This document shows, piece by piece, positions 6,523-13,815 of a DNA stretch of 26,431 nt (position 1 is the first letter of the stretch; each line of letters starts with the position of its first letter). A program made the translations under genes and the position numbers. The notes under the pieces are model-generated. The model did not search any database. It had not been told where the DNA came from and saw nothing but the letters and a program-made list of their open reading frames with translations. The stretch comes from an uncultured Bacteroides sp. (GTDB lineage: Bacteria > Bacteroidota > Bacteroidia > Bacteroidales > Bacteroidaceae). The DNA is taken from assembly GCA_900555635.1 (NCBI GenBank), contig USLU01000069.1, positions 1 through 26,431 on the forward strand, in the 5' to 3' direction.

Positions 6523-7596
6523 ATGAAAAGATATATATTTCTGATAACGCTATTAGTAGCACTGACTGGCAGGGCATTAGCTCAGTCAGTGACGGTAGAT
6601 GCTACCATTGATTCCCTGCAAATCTTAATAGGAGAGCAGGCAAAGATAAAGCTTCAAGTATCATTGGATGCTAATAAGCGTGCAATATTTCCTGTTTATA
6701 CGGATACATTGATACGTGGAGTCGAAATTATTGATGTAGCCAAGCCGGATACACAACTTCTGAATGATGGTAGACGCTCTTTGATAACTCAAGAATATAC
6801 CGTTACTTCGTTTGATTCAGCGTTGTATTATTTACCGCCAATGAAGGTGATTGTAGATAATAAGCCTTATCTTTCGAAAGCATTAGCCTTGAAAGTATAT
6901 TCCATGCCGGTAGATACCTTGCATCCCGATCAGTTCTTTGGACCTAAAACGGTAATGCAAGCGCCTTTTGCTTGGGAAGACTGGTATGTTGCCATTGCTT
7001 GTGTGCTCTTGTTTGTGCCTCTTCTTTTGTTGCTAATTTATCTTGTGAAGCGTATTCGCGATAATAAACCGATTATTCGCAAGGTGAAAGTTGAACCTAA
7101 GCTACCGCCACACCAATTAGCTATACAAGAAATTGAGCGTATTAAAAATGAAAAAGTTTGGCAAAAAGGATTATCGAAGGAGTATTATACTGAATTAACG
7201 GATACTCTTCGTACTTATATTAAAGATCGTTTCGGTTTCAATGCTTTGGGAATGCGTTCTTCTGAAATTATTGATAAGCTGCTGGAAATGAAAGATAAAG
7301 AAGCTATTAAGGATTTGCGTGAGTTGTTCCAAACGGCTGATCTTGTGAAGTTTGCCAAGCATAACCCGATGATGAACGAGAACGACGCCAATTTAATAAA
7401 TGCTATTGACTTTATCAATGAGACAAAAGTAAAAGAAGATGAGAATGCCAAACCGCAACCGACTGAAATTACTATTATTGAGAAACGTTCTTTGCGTACC
7501 AAGATATTGCTTGGTGCGGGTATCGTACTATTGGCTGCCGCTCTTATCGGCTCACTGATATATATAGGTTTGGAGTTATACAATTACTTTGCTTGA
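6523..7596 (+). CDS. BatD-like membrane protein of the bat operon
   Basis: A 357-residue envelope protein. I choose ATG 6523 over the TTG at 6499 because it gives a normal signal peptide (MKRYIFLITLLVALTGRALA, then Q21) and does not overlap the DUF58 gene. Residues ~22-150 look like a beta-rich periplasmic domain. A first transmembrane helix lies at ~154-176, a basic cytosolic region with a helical domain at ~180-325, and a second helix at ~327-350. The helical domain (YYTELTDTLRTYIKDRFG ... LVKFAKH) resembles the C-terminal domain of BatD in the same operon. Its place between DUF58 and the first vWA gene matches the poorly characterised third gene of MoxR operons. It has no agreed name. Confidence 0.85.
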   Translation: MKRYIFLITLLVALTGRALAQSVTVDATIDSLQILIGEQAKIKLQVSLDANKRAIFPVYTDTLIRGVEIIDVAKPDTQLLNDGRRSLITQEYTVTSFDSALYYLPPMKVIVDNKPYLSKALALKVYSMPVDTLHPDQFFGPKTVMQAPFAWEDWYVAIACVLLFVPLLLLLIYLVKRIRDNKPIIRKVKVEPKLPPHQLAIQEIERIKNEKVWQKGLSKEYYTELTDTLRTYIKDRFGFNALGMRSSEIIDKLLEMKDKEAIKDLRELFQTADLVKFAKHNPMMNENDANLINAIDFINETKVKEDENAKPQPTEITIIEKRSLRTKILLGAGIVLLAAALIGSLIYIGLELYNYFA

Positions 7597-7618
7597 ATCG
7601 GGTAAAGAAAGTGACTTC

Positions 7619-7653
7619 AATTGTAAATTGTAAATCGTTAAATCGTAAATAAA
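7619..7653 (+). repeat. AT-rich GTAAAT-repeat leader upstream of batA
   Basis: The 35 bp before the batA ATG contain repeated GTAAAT or TTAAAT steps (AATTGTAAATTGTAAATCG, then TTAAATCGTAAATAAAT). There is no Shine-Dalgarno motif, so this probably acts as an unstructured A-rich ribosome landing region, as is common in Bacteroides. A similar block precedes batB. Confidence 0.6.
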
Positions 7654-7654
7654 T

Positions 7655-8638
7655 ATGGTTTTTGCCAATATTGAATATTTATTTTTGCTGCTGTTGCTTA
7701 TACCTTATATAGTATGGTATATCATGAAGCGAAAGAATAGCGAAGCTACGCTTCAAATTTCGGATGCTCGTGTGTATGCTCATACTCCGAAGAGTTATAA
7801 GAATTACTTGTTGCACGCACCGTTTGTATTGCGGATAATTACATTAATACTGATAATCTTTATTTTGGCACGTCCCCAAACCACCAATAGTTGGCAGAAC
7901 AGTGAAATTGAAGGTATCGATATCATGCTTGCTATGGACGTATCTACCAGTATGCTTGCTGAGGACTTGAAACCAAATCGACTGGAAGCAGCCAAGGATG
8001 TAGCCGCTGAATTTATAAATGGACGTCCGAATGATAATATAGGTATAACCTTGTTTGCAGGTGAGAGTTTCACACAATGCCCTCTAACCGTGGACCATGC
8101 TGTACTGTTGAATTTGCTTAAAGATATGAAGTGTGGACTGGTAGAAGATGGTACGGCAATCGGAATGGGTATTGCCAATGCAGTGACCCGTTTGAAAGAT
8201 AGTAAGGCTAAATCAAAAGTTGTCATTTTGTTGACGGATGGTGTCAACAACAAGGGGGATATTTCTCCTCTAACAGCCGCTGAAATAGCAAAGAGCTTCG
8301 GTATTCGCGTATATACAATCGGTGTCGGTACAAATGGTATGGCACCATACCCGTATCCTGTAGGTGGAACTGTGCAATATGTCAATATGCCTGTTGAAAT
8401 TGATGAGAAGACTTTGACACAGATTGCCGGTACCACGGACGGTAACTATTTTCGTGCTACCAGCAACTCTAAGTTGAAAGAGGTTTACGAAGAAATCGAC
8501 AAATTGGAGAAAACAAAATTGAATGTAAAAGAATATAGTAAACGTCAGGAAGAGTATCGTTGGTTTGCGTTGGCAGCTTTTTTCTGCGTATTGCTGGAAG
8601 TTCTGTTACGCAACTCCATTCTGAAGAAGATTCCTTAA
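7655..8638 (+). CDS. batA: BatA, membrane-anchored vWA-domain aerotolerance protein
   Basis: A 327-residue inner-membrane protein with two N-terminal hydrophobic helices (~7-24 and ~57-73), a vWA domain, and a C-terminal helix (~302-319). MIDAS elements are intact: DVSTS at 95-99, the threonine region FTQCPLT at 139-145, and LLTDG at 192-196. It also carries DGTAIGMGI (165-173). Such proteins expose the vWA domain between membrane anchors and are thought to work with MoxR and the TPR-containing Bat proteins in stress resistance; the bat genes were first linked to aerotolerance in Bacteroides fragilis. It is a clear paralogue of batB next to it (shared SML-A-ED/QD and FAG-FTQ blocks). A 96-bp gap with a repeat leader separates the two. 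Confidence 0.93.
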   Translation: MVFANIEYLFLLLLLIPYIVWYIMKRKNSEATLQISDARVYAHTPKSYKNYLLHAPFVLRIITLILIIFILARPQTTNSWQNSEIEGIDIMLAMDVSTSMLAEDLKPNRLEAAKDVAAEFINGRPNDNIGITLFAGESFTQCPLTVDHAVLLNLLKDMKCGLVEDGTAIGMGIANAVTRLKDSKAKSKVVILLTDGVNNKGDISPLTAAEIAKSFGIRVYTIGVGTNGMAPYPYPVGGTVQYVNMPVEIDEKTLTQIAGTTDGNYFRATSNSKLKEVYEEIDKLEKTKLNVKEYSKRQEEYRWFALAAFFCVLLEVLLRNSILKKIP

Positions 8639-8696
8639 AAAAAGGAGAAGTTATTCCCTGTGGAAACTACGTGATTCAATGTTTATTGCGTAGTCA

Positions 8697-8730
8697 AATA
8701 GTAAATAGTAAATCGTAAAATAGTAAATAA
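8697..8730 (+). repeat. AT-rich GTAAAT-repeat leader upstream of batB
   Basis: AATAGTAAATAGTAAATCG (8697-8715) followed by TAAAATAGTAAATAA repeats the GTAAAT step three or four times just before the batB start. It closely matches the batA leader. Upstream, ACTACG (8666-8671) and CGTAGT (8689-8694) form a short inverted repeat of unknown importance. No SD motif is next to the ATG. Confidence 0.6.
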
Positions 8731-8734
8731 AAAG

Positions 8735-9763
8735 ATGTTTCGATTTGAAGAACCTGCATATTTGTACTTGTTACTGTTGCTACCTTTTCTGGCAGCCTTC
8801 TACTTGTACTCCAATTACCGGAAGCGAAAAGCGATCCGTAAGTTCGGTGATCCGGTACTGATGTCCCAATTGATGCCGGATGTATCTAAATATCGTCCGG
8901 ATGTGAAATTTTGGATTGTATTTGCTGCAATCGGGTTATTTGCTGTATTGCTGGCTCGTCCTCAATTCGGTTCTAAGCTAGAGACGGTGAAACGTCAGGG
9001 AGTGGAGGTAATGATTGCACTTGATATATCCAATTCAATGTTAGCTCAAGATGTACAACCTAGCCGTTTGGAAAAAGCTAAGAGGTTGGTTGCGCAGTTG
9101 GTAGACAAAATGCAGAATGATAAAGTGGGTATGATAGTTTTTGCGGGTGATGCGTTTACGCAATTGCCTATAACAAGTGATTACATCTCTGCCAAAATGT
9201 TTTTGGAATCCATCGATCCTTCATTAATATCCAAACAAGGTACGGCTATTGGTGCGGCGATAAATTTGGCTGCTCGTAGTTTTACACCACAAGAGGGAGT
9301 GGGCCGTGCTATTATCGTAATTACTGATGGTGAGAATCATGAAGGTGGTGCGGTGGAAGCTGCTAAGGCTGCAACCGAGAAAGGTATCCAAGTCAATGTA
9401 TTGGGAGTTGGTATGCCTGATGGCGCACCTATTCCCATTCAAGGTAGCAACGATTTTCGTCGCGACCGTGAAGGTAATGTCATCGTGACTCGTTTGAACG
9501 AGGAGATGTGTCAGGAGATTGCAAAAGCTGGAAATGGTATCTATGTGAGAGTAGATAACTCCAACAGTGCACAGAAAGCTATTAGTCAGGAAATTAATAA
9601 GATGGCTAAAGCTGATGTGGAAACGCAGGTTTATACGGAATTCAATGAGCAGTTTCAAGCCGTAGCTTGGATCATTCTATTGTTACTGTTAGCGGAAATG
9701 CTGATATTGGAACGTAAAAATCCTCTTTTCCGCAACATTCATTTGTTTTCTAATAAGAAATGA
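8735..9763 (+). CDS. batB: BatB, membrane-anchored vWA-domain aerotolerance protein
   Basis: A 342-residue protein with the same plan as BatA: N-terminal hydrophobic helices (~10-25 and ~58-74), a vWA domain, and a C-terminal helix (~308-325). MIDAS residues are present: DISNS (97-101), FTQLPIT (141-147) and ITDGE (196-200). QGTAIGAAI (168-176) parallels the BatA motif. It presumably forms a complex with BatA and the TPR protein BatC, using the MIDAS to hold a partner. The stop codon overlaps the batC start (ATGA), so the two are translationally coupled, which agrees with a physical BatB-BatC pairing. Confidence 0.93.
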   Translation: MFRFEEPAYLYLLLLLPFLAAFYLYSNYRKRKAIRKFGDPVLMSQLMPDVSKYRPDVKFWIVFAAIGLFAVLLARPQFGSKLETVKRQGVEVMIALDISNSMLAQDVQPSRLEKAKRLVAQLVDKMQNDKVGMIVFAGDAFTQLPITSDYISAKMFLESIDPSLISKQGTAIGAAINLAARSFTPQEGVGRAIIVITDGENHEGGAVEAAKAATEKGIQVNVLGVGMPDGAPIPIQGSNDFRRDREGNVIVTRLNEEMCQEIAKAGNGIYVRVDNSNSAQKAISQEINKMAKADVETQVYTEFNEQFQAVAWIILLLLLAEMLILERKNPLFRNIHLFSNKK

Positions 9764-10476
9764 TGCGTATGTTACAGAAGAAATATGTTGTAATGGTTTT
9801 GCTACTGCTCATTGCAGTTGCAGCATCTGCACAAAAGGCAGAACGCGACTTTATCCGCAAAGGAAACCGTTTTTTTAAAGATAGTGTATATGTAAATGCG
9901 GAAGTAAACTATCGAAAAGCTCTGGAAGTAAATCCCCAATCAACAGTATCTATGTTTAATTTGGGAAATACTTTGGCGCAGCAGAATAAGTTGAAAGAAG
10001 CAATGGAGCAGTACGTCGGAGCTACAAAAGTCGAGAAAGATAAGTCGAACTTAGCTCAGATTTATCATAATATGGGGGTCATCTTGCATTCTCAGAAAGA
10101 TTATGCGAAAGCTGTGGAAGCTTACAAACAGTCATTACGTAATAATCCGAAAGATAATGAGACCCGTTATAATCTTGCATTAGCTCAGAAAATGCTGAAA
10201 GATCAGCAAAATCAAGATCAGAATCAAGACCAAAACCAGGATCAGAATAAGCAAGATCAACAGAAAGATCAAGATAAGCAGGATCAAAATAAACAAGACC
10301 AACAGAAGAACCAAGATCAGCAACAACCTCCAAAGCCTGAGAAGAAAGATGATCAAATGTCAAAGGAGAATGCAGAGCAGCTGTTAAATTCTGTTATGCA
10401 GGATGAAAAGGATGTGCAAGACAAGGTGAAGAAGCAACAAGTGCTCCAAGGTGGCCGTTTGGAAAAAGATTGGTAA
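9760..10476 (+). CDS. batC: BatC, TPR protein with Gln/Asp-rich tail
   Basis: A 238-residue exported protein. A signal peptide ends near A24 (VAASAQ), then about three TPR repeats span ~28-145 (VNAEVNYRKALEVNP, MFNLGNTL, IYHNMGVILHSQ, DYAKAVEAYKQSL). Residues ~148-189 consist almost only of Q, D, N and K. The end is a conserved-looking helix finishing in GGRLEKDW. TPRs suggest that it scaffolds the Bat complex on the periplasmic side. Three ATGs lie in frame at 9760, 9763 and 9769; the first overlaps the batB stop and any of them leaves a usable signal peptide. A 21-bp gap leads to batD. Confidence 0.9.
   Translation: MMRMLQKKYVVMVLLLLIAVAASAQKAERDFIRKGNRFFKDSVYVNAEVNYRKALEVNPQSTVSMFNLGNTLAQQNKLKEAMEQYVGATKVEKDKSNLAQIYHNMGVILHSQKDYAKAVEAYKQSLRNNPKDNETRYNLALAQKMLKDQQNQDQNQDQNQDQNKQDQQKDQDKQDQNKQDQQKNQDQQQPPKPEKKDDQMSKENAEQLLNSVMQDEKDVQDKVKKQQVLQGGRLEKDW
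10201..10326 (+). repeat. Coding microsatellite-like repeat in batC
   Basis: About 126 bp are built from short units of CAA/CAG, GAT/GAC and AAT/AAA codons (repeated GATCA and CAAGA steps), encoding the Q/D/N/K stretch of BatC. The units vary enough that exact slippage tracts are short, but in-frame length variation between strains would be expected. Confidence 0.75.
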
Positions 10477-10497
10477 CACATAAATAGGAAATAATAT

Positions 10498-12348
10498 ATG
10501 AGAAAAATAGTTTTCTTATGGATAATGCTGATATCAGTCAGTATATATGCTTTTGCTGATGGCAAAGTATCATTTACTGCAACTGCGCCTGATGCTATAG
10601 CGGTAGGCGATCAGTTCAGATTGTCATATACGGTGACTACGCAGAATGTGAGGGATTTTCGCGCTCCATCGATTAAAGGATTTGATGTATTGATGGGTCC
10701 CAGCCGTTCACAGCAGAACAGTGTACAGATAATTAATGGTCAAACTACTTCAACCAGCAGTATTACTTTTACTTATATCCTGATGGCTAATACAGAAGGT
10801 AGTTTTACTATTCCTGGTGCTACGATTACCGCTGATGGTAACCAACTGGTATCTAATTCTGTGCAGATAAAAGTCTTGCCGGCCGACCAGGCAAGTTCCG
10901 GAACATCTTCCGGTAATAGTGGTGGCGGTAAACAAAGTGGAGGTACAAGTCGTGCTTCATCGGGAACAGCAGTCTCCAACAGTGACTTGTTTATTACTGC
11001 TACAGCCAGTAAAACAACAGTATATGAACAAGAAGCTTTCTTATTGACTTATAAGATTTATACATTAGTAGATCTGCGTATGTTCGATAATGTGAAGTTG
11101 CCTGATTTTAAAGGATTCCACTCGCAAGAAGTAGAATTGCCTAATGATAGAAGATGGGGATTGGAACATTATAAAGGCAGAAATTATCAAACTACTGTTT
11201 ATAGACAATTCGTATTGTTTCCGCAACAATCAGGTAAGTTAACGATTGATGCCGCTCGTTTTGATGCTTCTATTGCTAAAGCAACACAGGCGGTTGATCC
11301 ATTTGAAGCTTTCTTTAATGGTGGTAGTAACTATGTGGAAGTTAAGAAGACAATTATGACTCCCCAATTAACCATTAATGTTAATCCGTTACCTGCCGGC
11401 AAACCGGCTGACTTTTCGGGTGGAGTGGGAGAATTTAATATAACTTCTTCCATTAATAGTACGAATGTCAAGACTAATGATGCTGTTACAGTGAAAATTG
11501 TTATCTCTGGAACTGGTAATTTGAAACTATTATCTAATCCGGAAATTAAGTTCCCGGAAGATTTTGAGGTATATGATCCAAAAGTGGACAATAAATTCCG
11601 TCTTACAAGCTCTGGACTATCAGGTAGTAAAGTGATTGAATATCTTGCTATTCCGCGTACTGCTGGAACTTATAAGATACCTGCTGTAAAATTCAGCTAT
11701 TTTGATATTAATTCTCGTTCATATAAGACTCTAACTACAGAAGAGTATGAATTGCATGTAGAGAAAGGCGCGGGAAATGCCGCTCAAACTATTGCAAACT
11801 TTACTAATAAAGAAGATTTGAAAATTCTGAATGAGGACATTCGTTATATCAAACAAAACGATGTGACTCTTTCTCAGAAAGGTGACTTCTTCTTTGGTTC
11901 ATTGACCTATTGGTTACTCTATTTAATACCTGGAGTGGCGTTTATCGTATTCTTTATAATTTATCGTAAACAAATAGCTGCCAATGCCAATGTGGCCAAA
12001 ATGCGAACTAAAAAGGCTAATAAGGTTGCAGTAAAACGCATGAAGCAAGCAGGTAAGTTGTTAGCTGAGAATAAGAAAGATCTATTCTATGATGAAGTAT
12101 TAAAAGCACTTTGGGGGTATATTAGTGATAAACTGAATATTCCGGTGTCTCGTTTGTCAAAGGATAATATTGTTGAAGAACTTCGGAATTATGGTGTTTC
12201 TGATGCATTGATAGAGGAGTTTCTTGATACATTGAACAATTGTGAGTTTGCCCGCTTTGCACCTGGTGACGATAATCAGGCTATGGATAAGGTTTACTCT
12301 GCTTCATTGGAGGTTATCAGCAAAATGGAAAATTCAATTAAACATTAA
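10498..12348 (+). CDS. batD: BatD, oxygen-tolerance membrane protein
   Basis: A 616-residue protein with a signal peptide (cleavage near A20), a large beta-rich periplasmic region in two parts separated by a Ser/Gly-rich linker (~132-160), one transmembrane helix (~467-489), and a basic, helical cytosolic C-terminal domain. The first part has PDAIAVGDQFRLSYTV (31-46), typical of BatD, in which conserved Ig-like units bind partners. The C-terminal domain (YDEVLKALWGYISDKLN, then FARFAPGD) is related to that of the gene downstream of DUF58 in this operon. It could couple events in the envelope to MoxR in the cytosol, but that is inference. It is followed 16 bp later by batE, which has a strong SD. 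Confidence 0.93.
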   Translation: MRKIVFLWIMLISVSIYAFADGKVSFTATAPDAIAVGDQFRLSYTVTTQNVRDFRAPSIKGFDVLMGPSRSQQNSVQIINGQTTSTSSITFTYILMANTEGSFTIPGATITADGNQLVSNSVQIKVLPADQASSGTSSGNSGGGKQSGGTSRASSGTAVSNSDLFITATASKTTVYEQEAFLLTYKIYTLVDLRMFDNVKLPDFKGFHSQEVELPNDRRWGLEHYKGRNYQTTVYRQFVLFPQQSGKLTIDAARFDASIAKATQAVDPFEAFFNGGSNYVEVKKTIMTPQLTINVNPLPAGKPADFSGGVGEFNITSSINSTNVKTNDAVTVKIVISGTGNLKLLSNPEIKFPEDFEVYDPKVDNKFRLTSSGLSGSKVIEYLAIPRTAGTYKIPAVKFSYFDINSRSYKTLTTEEYELHVEKGAGNAAQTIANFTNKEDLKILNEDIRYIKQNDVTLSQKGDFFFGSLTYWLLYLIPGVAFIVFFIIYRKQIAANANVAKMRTKKANKVAVKRMKQAGKLLAENKKDLFYDEVLKALWGYISDKLNIPVSRLSKDNIVEELRNYGVSDALIEEFLDTLNNCEFARFAPGDDNQAMDKVYSASLEVISKMENSIKH

Positions 12349-12350
12349 TT

Positions 12351-12356
12351 AGGAGG
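12351..12356 (+). promoter_or_regulatory. Perfect Shine-Dalgarno (AGGAGG) of batE
   Basis: AGGAGG lies 8 nt upstream of the batE ATG. This is notable in a Bacteroidota-like genome, where most genes here have A-rich leaders and the 16S anti-SD is known to be largely sequestered. Confidence 0.75.
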
Positions 12357-12364
12357 GTACGATA

Positions 12365-13198
12365 ATGAAGAAAATACTATTTTTTGCCCTTAGCTTGTTG
12401 CTGTCAGTTAGTACTTTTGCACAGGACTCTACAGTTGTAGATACCTTACAATCAACAAATGACTCAATACCTGCGCATGCAGAATTCTCTGCTGCAAAAC
12501 AGCAAGGTAATGTAACTAAGGCTGAAGGAGATAGTGCATATATACGAAATGATTTTGCTTCTGCAATTCAGATTTATGAGAATCTTTTAAAGAAGGGTGA
12601 AGCTGCTGAGGTTTACTATAATTTGGGCAACAGCTATTATAAAGCCGGTGATATAGCAAAAGCTATTTTGAATTATGAGCGTGCTTTGTTGTTACAACCT
12701 GGTAATGCAGATGTTCGTGCTAATTTAGAAATAGCCCGTTCCAAAACAATTGATAAAGTTGTTCCGGTACCTGAGATATTCTTTGTGTCTTGGATAAAAT
12801 CCTTGATTAATAGTATGAGTGTAGATGCTTGGGCCAAGTTAGGAGTTGTATTCTTTATTCTTTTATTGGCTGCTTTGTATTTATTCTTTTTTTCTAAACA
12901 GATTGTATGGAAAAAGACAGGATTTATTGCCGGATTAGCGTTTTTAGCATTTGTCATATTAGCTAATGTTTTTGCATCTCAGCAAAAGAATGAATTAATT
13001 GATCGTAATGATGCAATCGTTTTATCTCCCAGTGTTACAGTACGTAGTACACCTAGCGATAGTGGTACAAGTCTATTTATTTTACATGAGGGACATAAGG
13101 TCGAGATAAAAGATAATTCAATGCGTGAATGGAAAGAAATTCGTTTGGAAGACGGCAAAGTAGGGTGGGTTCCTGCTTCGGCTGTTGAGGTGATCTAA
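12365..13198 (+). CDS. batE: BatE, TPR and SH3-like membrane protein
   Basis: A 277-residue protein: signal peptide to about A19, TPR units over ~52-125 (YIRNDFASAIQIYENLL, then VYYNLGNSYYKAGDIAKAI), two hydrophobic helices (~157-176 and ~186-205), and a C-terminal bacterial SH3-type domain (~214-277, with VTVRSTPSDSGTSLFILHEG and GKVGWVPASAVEVI). Because the two helices bring the chain back, the TPR and SH3 parts are both predicted in the periplasm, where SH3b domains often bind peptidoglycan. It is the last gene of the operon, and a terminator follows about 30 bp downstream. Confidence 0.9.
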   Translation: MKKILFFALSLLLSVSTFAQDSTVVDTLQSTNDSIPAHAEFSAAKQQGNVTKAEGDSAYIRNDFASAIQIYENLLKKGEAAEVYYNLGNSYYKAGDIAKAILNYERALLLQPGNADVRANLEIARSKTIDKVVPVPEIFFVSWIKSLINSMSVDAWAKLGVVFFILLLAALYLFFFSKQIVWKKTGFIAGLAFLAFVILANVFASQQKNELIDRNDAIVLSPSVTVRSTPSDSGTSLFILHEGHKVEIKDNSMREWKEIRLEDGKVGWVPASAVEVI

Positions 13199-13228
13199 AC
13201 GTTTCTATACAATCTAAATGGCTTACAT

Positions 13229-13259
13229 AAAGAGAAGTGTATTTTTCAACTTCTTTTTG
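13229..13259 (+). terminator. Probable terminator of the bat operon
   Basis: AGAAGT (13233-13238) pairs with ACTTCT (13249-13254) around a 10-nt loop. The stem can extend outward through AAAG/TTTT (13229-13232 with 13255-13258). The A-rich and T-rich flanks fit an intrinsic terminator, though it is weaker than the others here. The rest of the 263-bp gap holds the promoter for the next gene and nothing else I recognise. Confidence 0.65.
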
Positions 13260-13383
13260 TGTGAGTCATTTCTTTTTTCGACTATGATCTTCCGCAAATT
13301 TATAGCGATCTATCTGAAATAAGACAATTCATTGTTTATTTTCCTTGAATACGATTTCTTTTTCAAAAAAGTTAAAGGAATAG

Positions 13384-13414
13384 TTTGTTTTATCTTTTTT
13401 TTTCCTTAAGTTTA
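13384..13414 (+). promoter_or_regulatory. Promoter of the HTH/Usp gene pair
   Basis: TTTG at 13384-13387 and TAAGTTTA at 13407-13414 (7 of 8 to TAnnTTTG) are 19 bp apart. The predicted start near 13421 gives a leader of about 40 nt. TTTATAGCG occurs both here (13411-13419) and at 13298-13306, which may be chance. Confidence 0.5.
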
Positions 13415-13461
13415 TAGCGTGATAATAAAAACACAGAGTATTAACCATTAAATTTATAAAT

Positions 13462-13737
13462 ATGAGAACAATAACATTTAATGAACTACGTAAAATTAAA
13501 GACTCATTGCCTAGTGGTAGTATGCATAGAATAGCTGATGAACTTGGACTAAATGTTGATACAGTGAGAAATTTCTTCGGTGGACATAACTTTAAAGAAG
13601 GAAAAAGTGTTGGGATTCACTTGGAACCAGGTCCTGATGGAGGGTTAGTAATGATCGACGATACAACTGTTTTAGACCGGGCGTTAAAGATTTTAGATGA
13701 AATAGCAGCTAAAACCGCAGAACCCATTAGAGCTTAA
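13462..13737 (+). CDS. Small helix-turn-helix-like protein, function unknown
   Basis: A 91-residue soluble protein. Residues ~14-40 (SLPSGSMHRIADELGLNVDTVRNFF without the long linker) look like a helix-turn-helix: IADELGLN as the first helix and turn, and VDTVRNFF as the recognition helix. The middle (FKEGKSVGIHLEPGPDGG) may form a beta hairpin, and the C-terminal part (TTVLDRALKILDEIAAKTA) is a helix that could dimerise. I recall similar small DNA-binding-annotated proteins in Bacteroidales, but no named family. It has its own promoter and a strong terminator, so it may be expressed to a higher level than the downstream Usp gene. Confidence 0.82.
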   Translation: MRTITFNELRKIKDSLPSGSMHRIADELGLNVDTVRNFFGGHNFKEGKSVGIHLEPGPDGGLVMIDDTTVLDRALKILDEIAAKTAEPIRA

Positions 13738-13754
13738 GAAAAGAAAGTAAAAGG

Positions 13755-13796
13755 ATCCCAATTGCTGACAACAATTGGGATTTCTTATTTGTTTTA
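13755..13796 (+). terminator. Intrinsic terminator after the HTH gene
   Basis: ATCCCAATTG (13755-13764) and CAATTGGGAT (13772-13781) form a perfect 10-bp stem with a 7-nt loop, followed by T-rich sequence to 13796. It lies only ~20 bp before the Usp gene, so expression of that gene would depend on read-through or on an unrecognised promoter. Confidence 0.85.
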
Positions 13797-13815
13797 ATCT
13801 AAAAAATAATAGTTT

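Noticed and set aside
7804..8436. Open frame of 210 codons on the minus strand
   Set aside because: It is antisense to batA, whose MIDAS motifs are intact; the frame is a codon-bias shadow.
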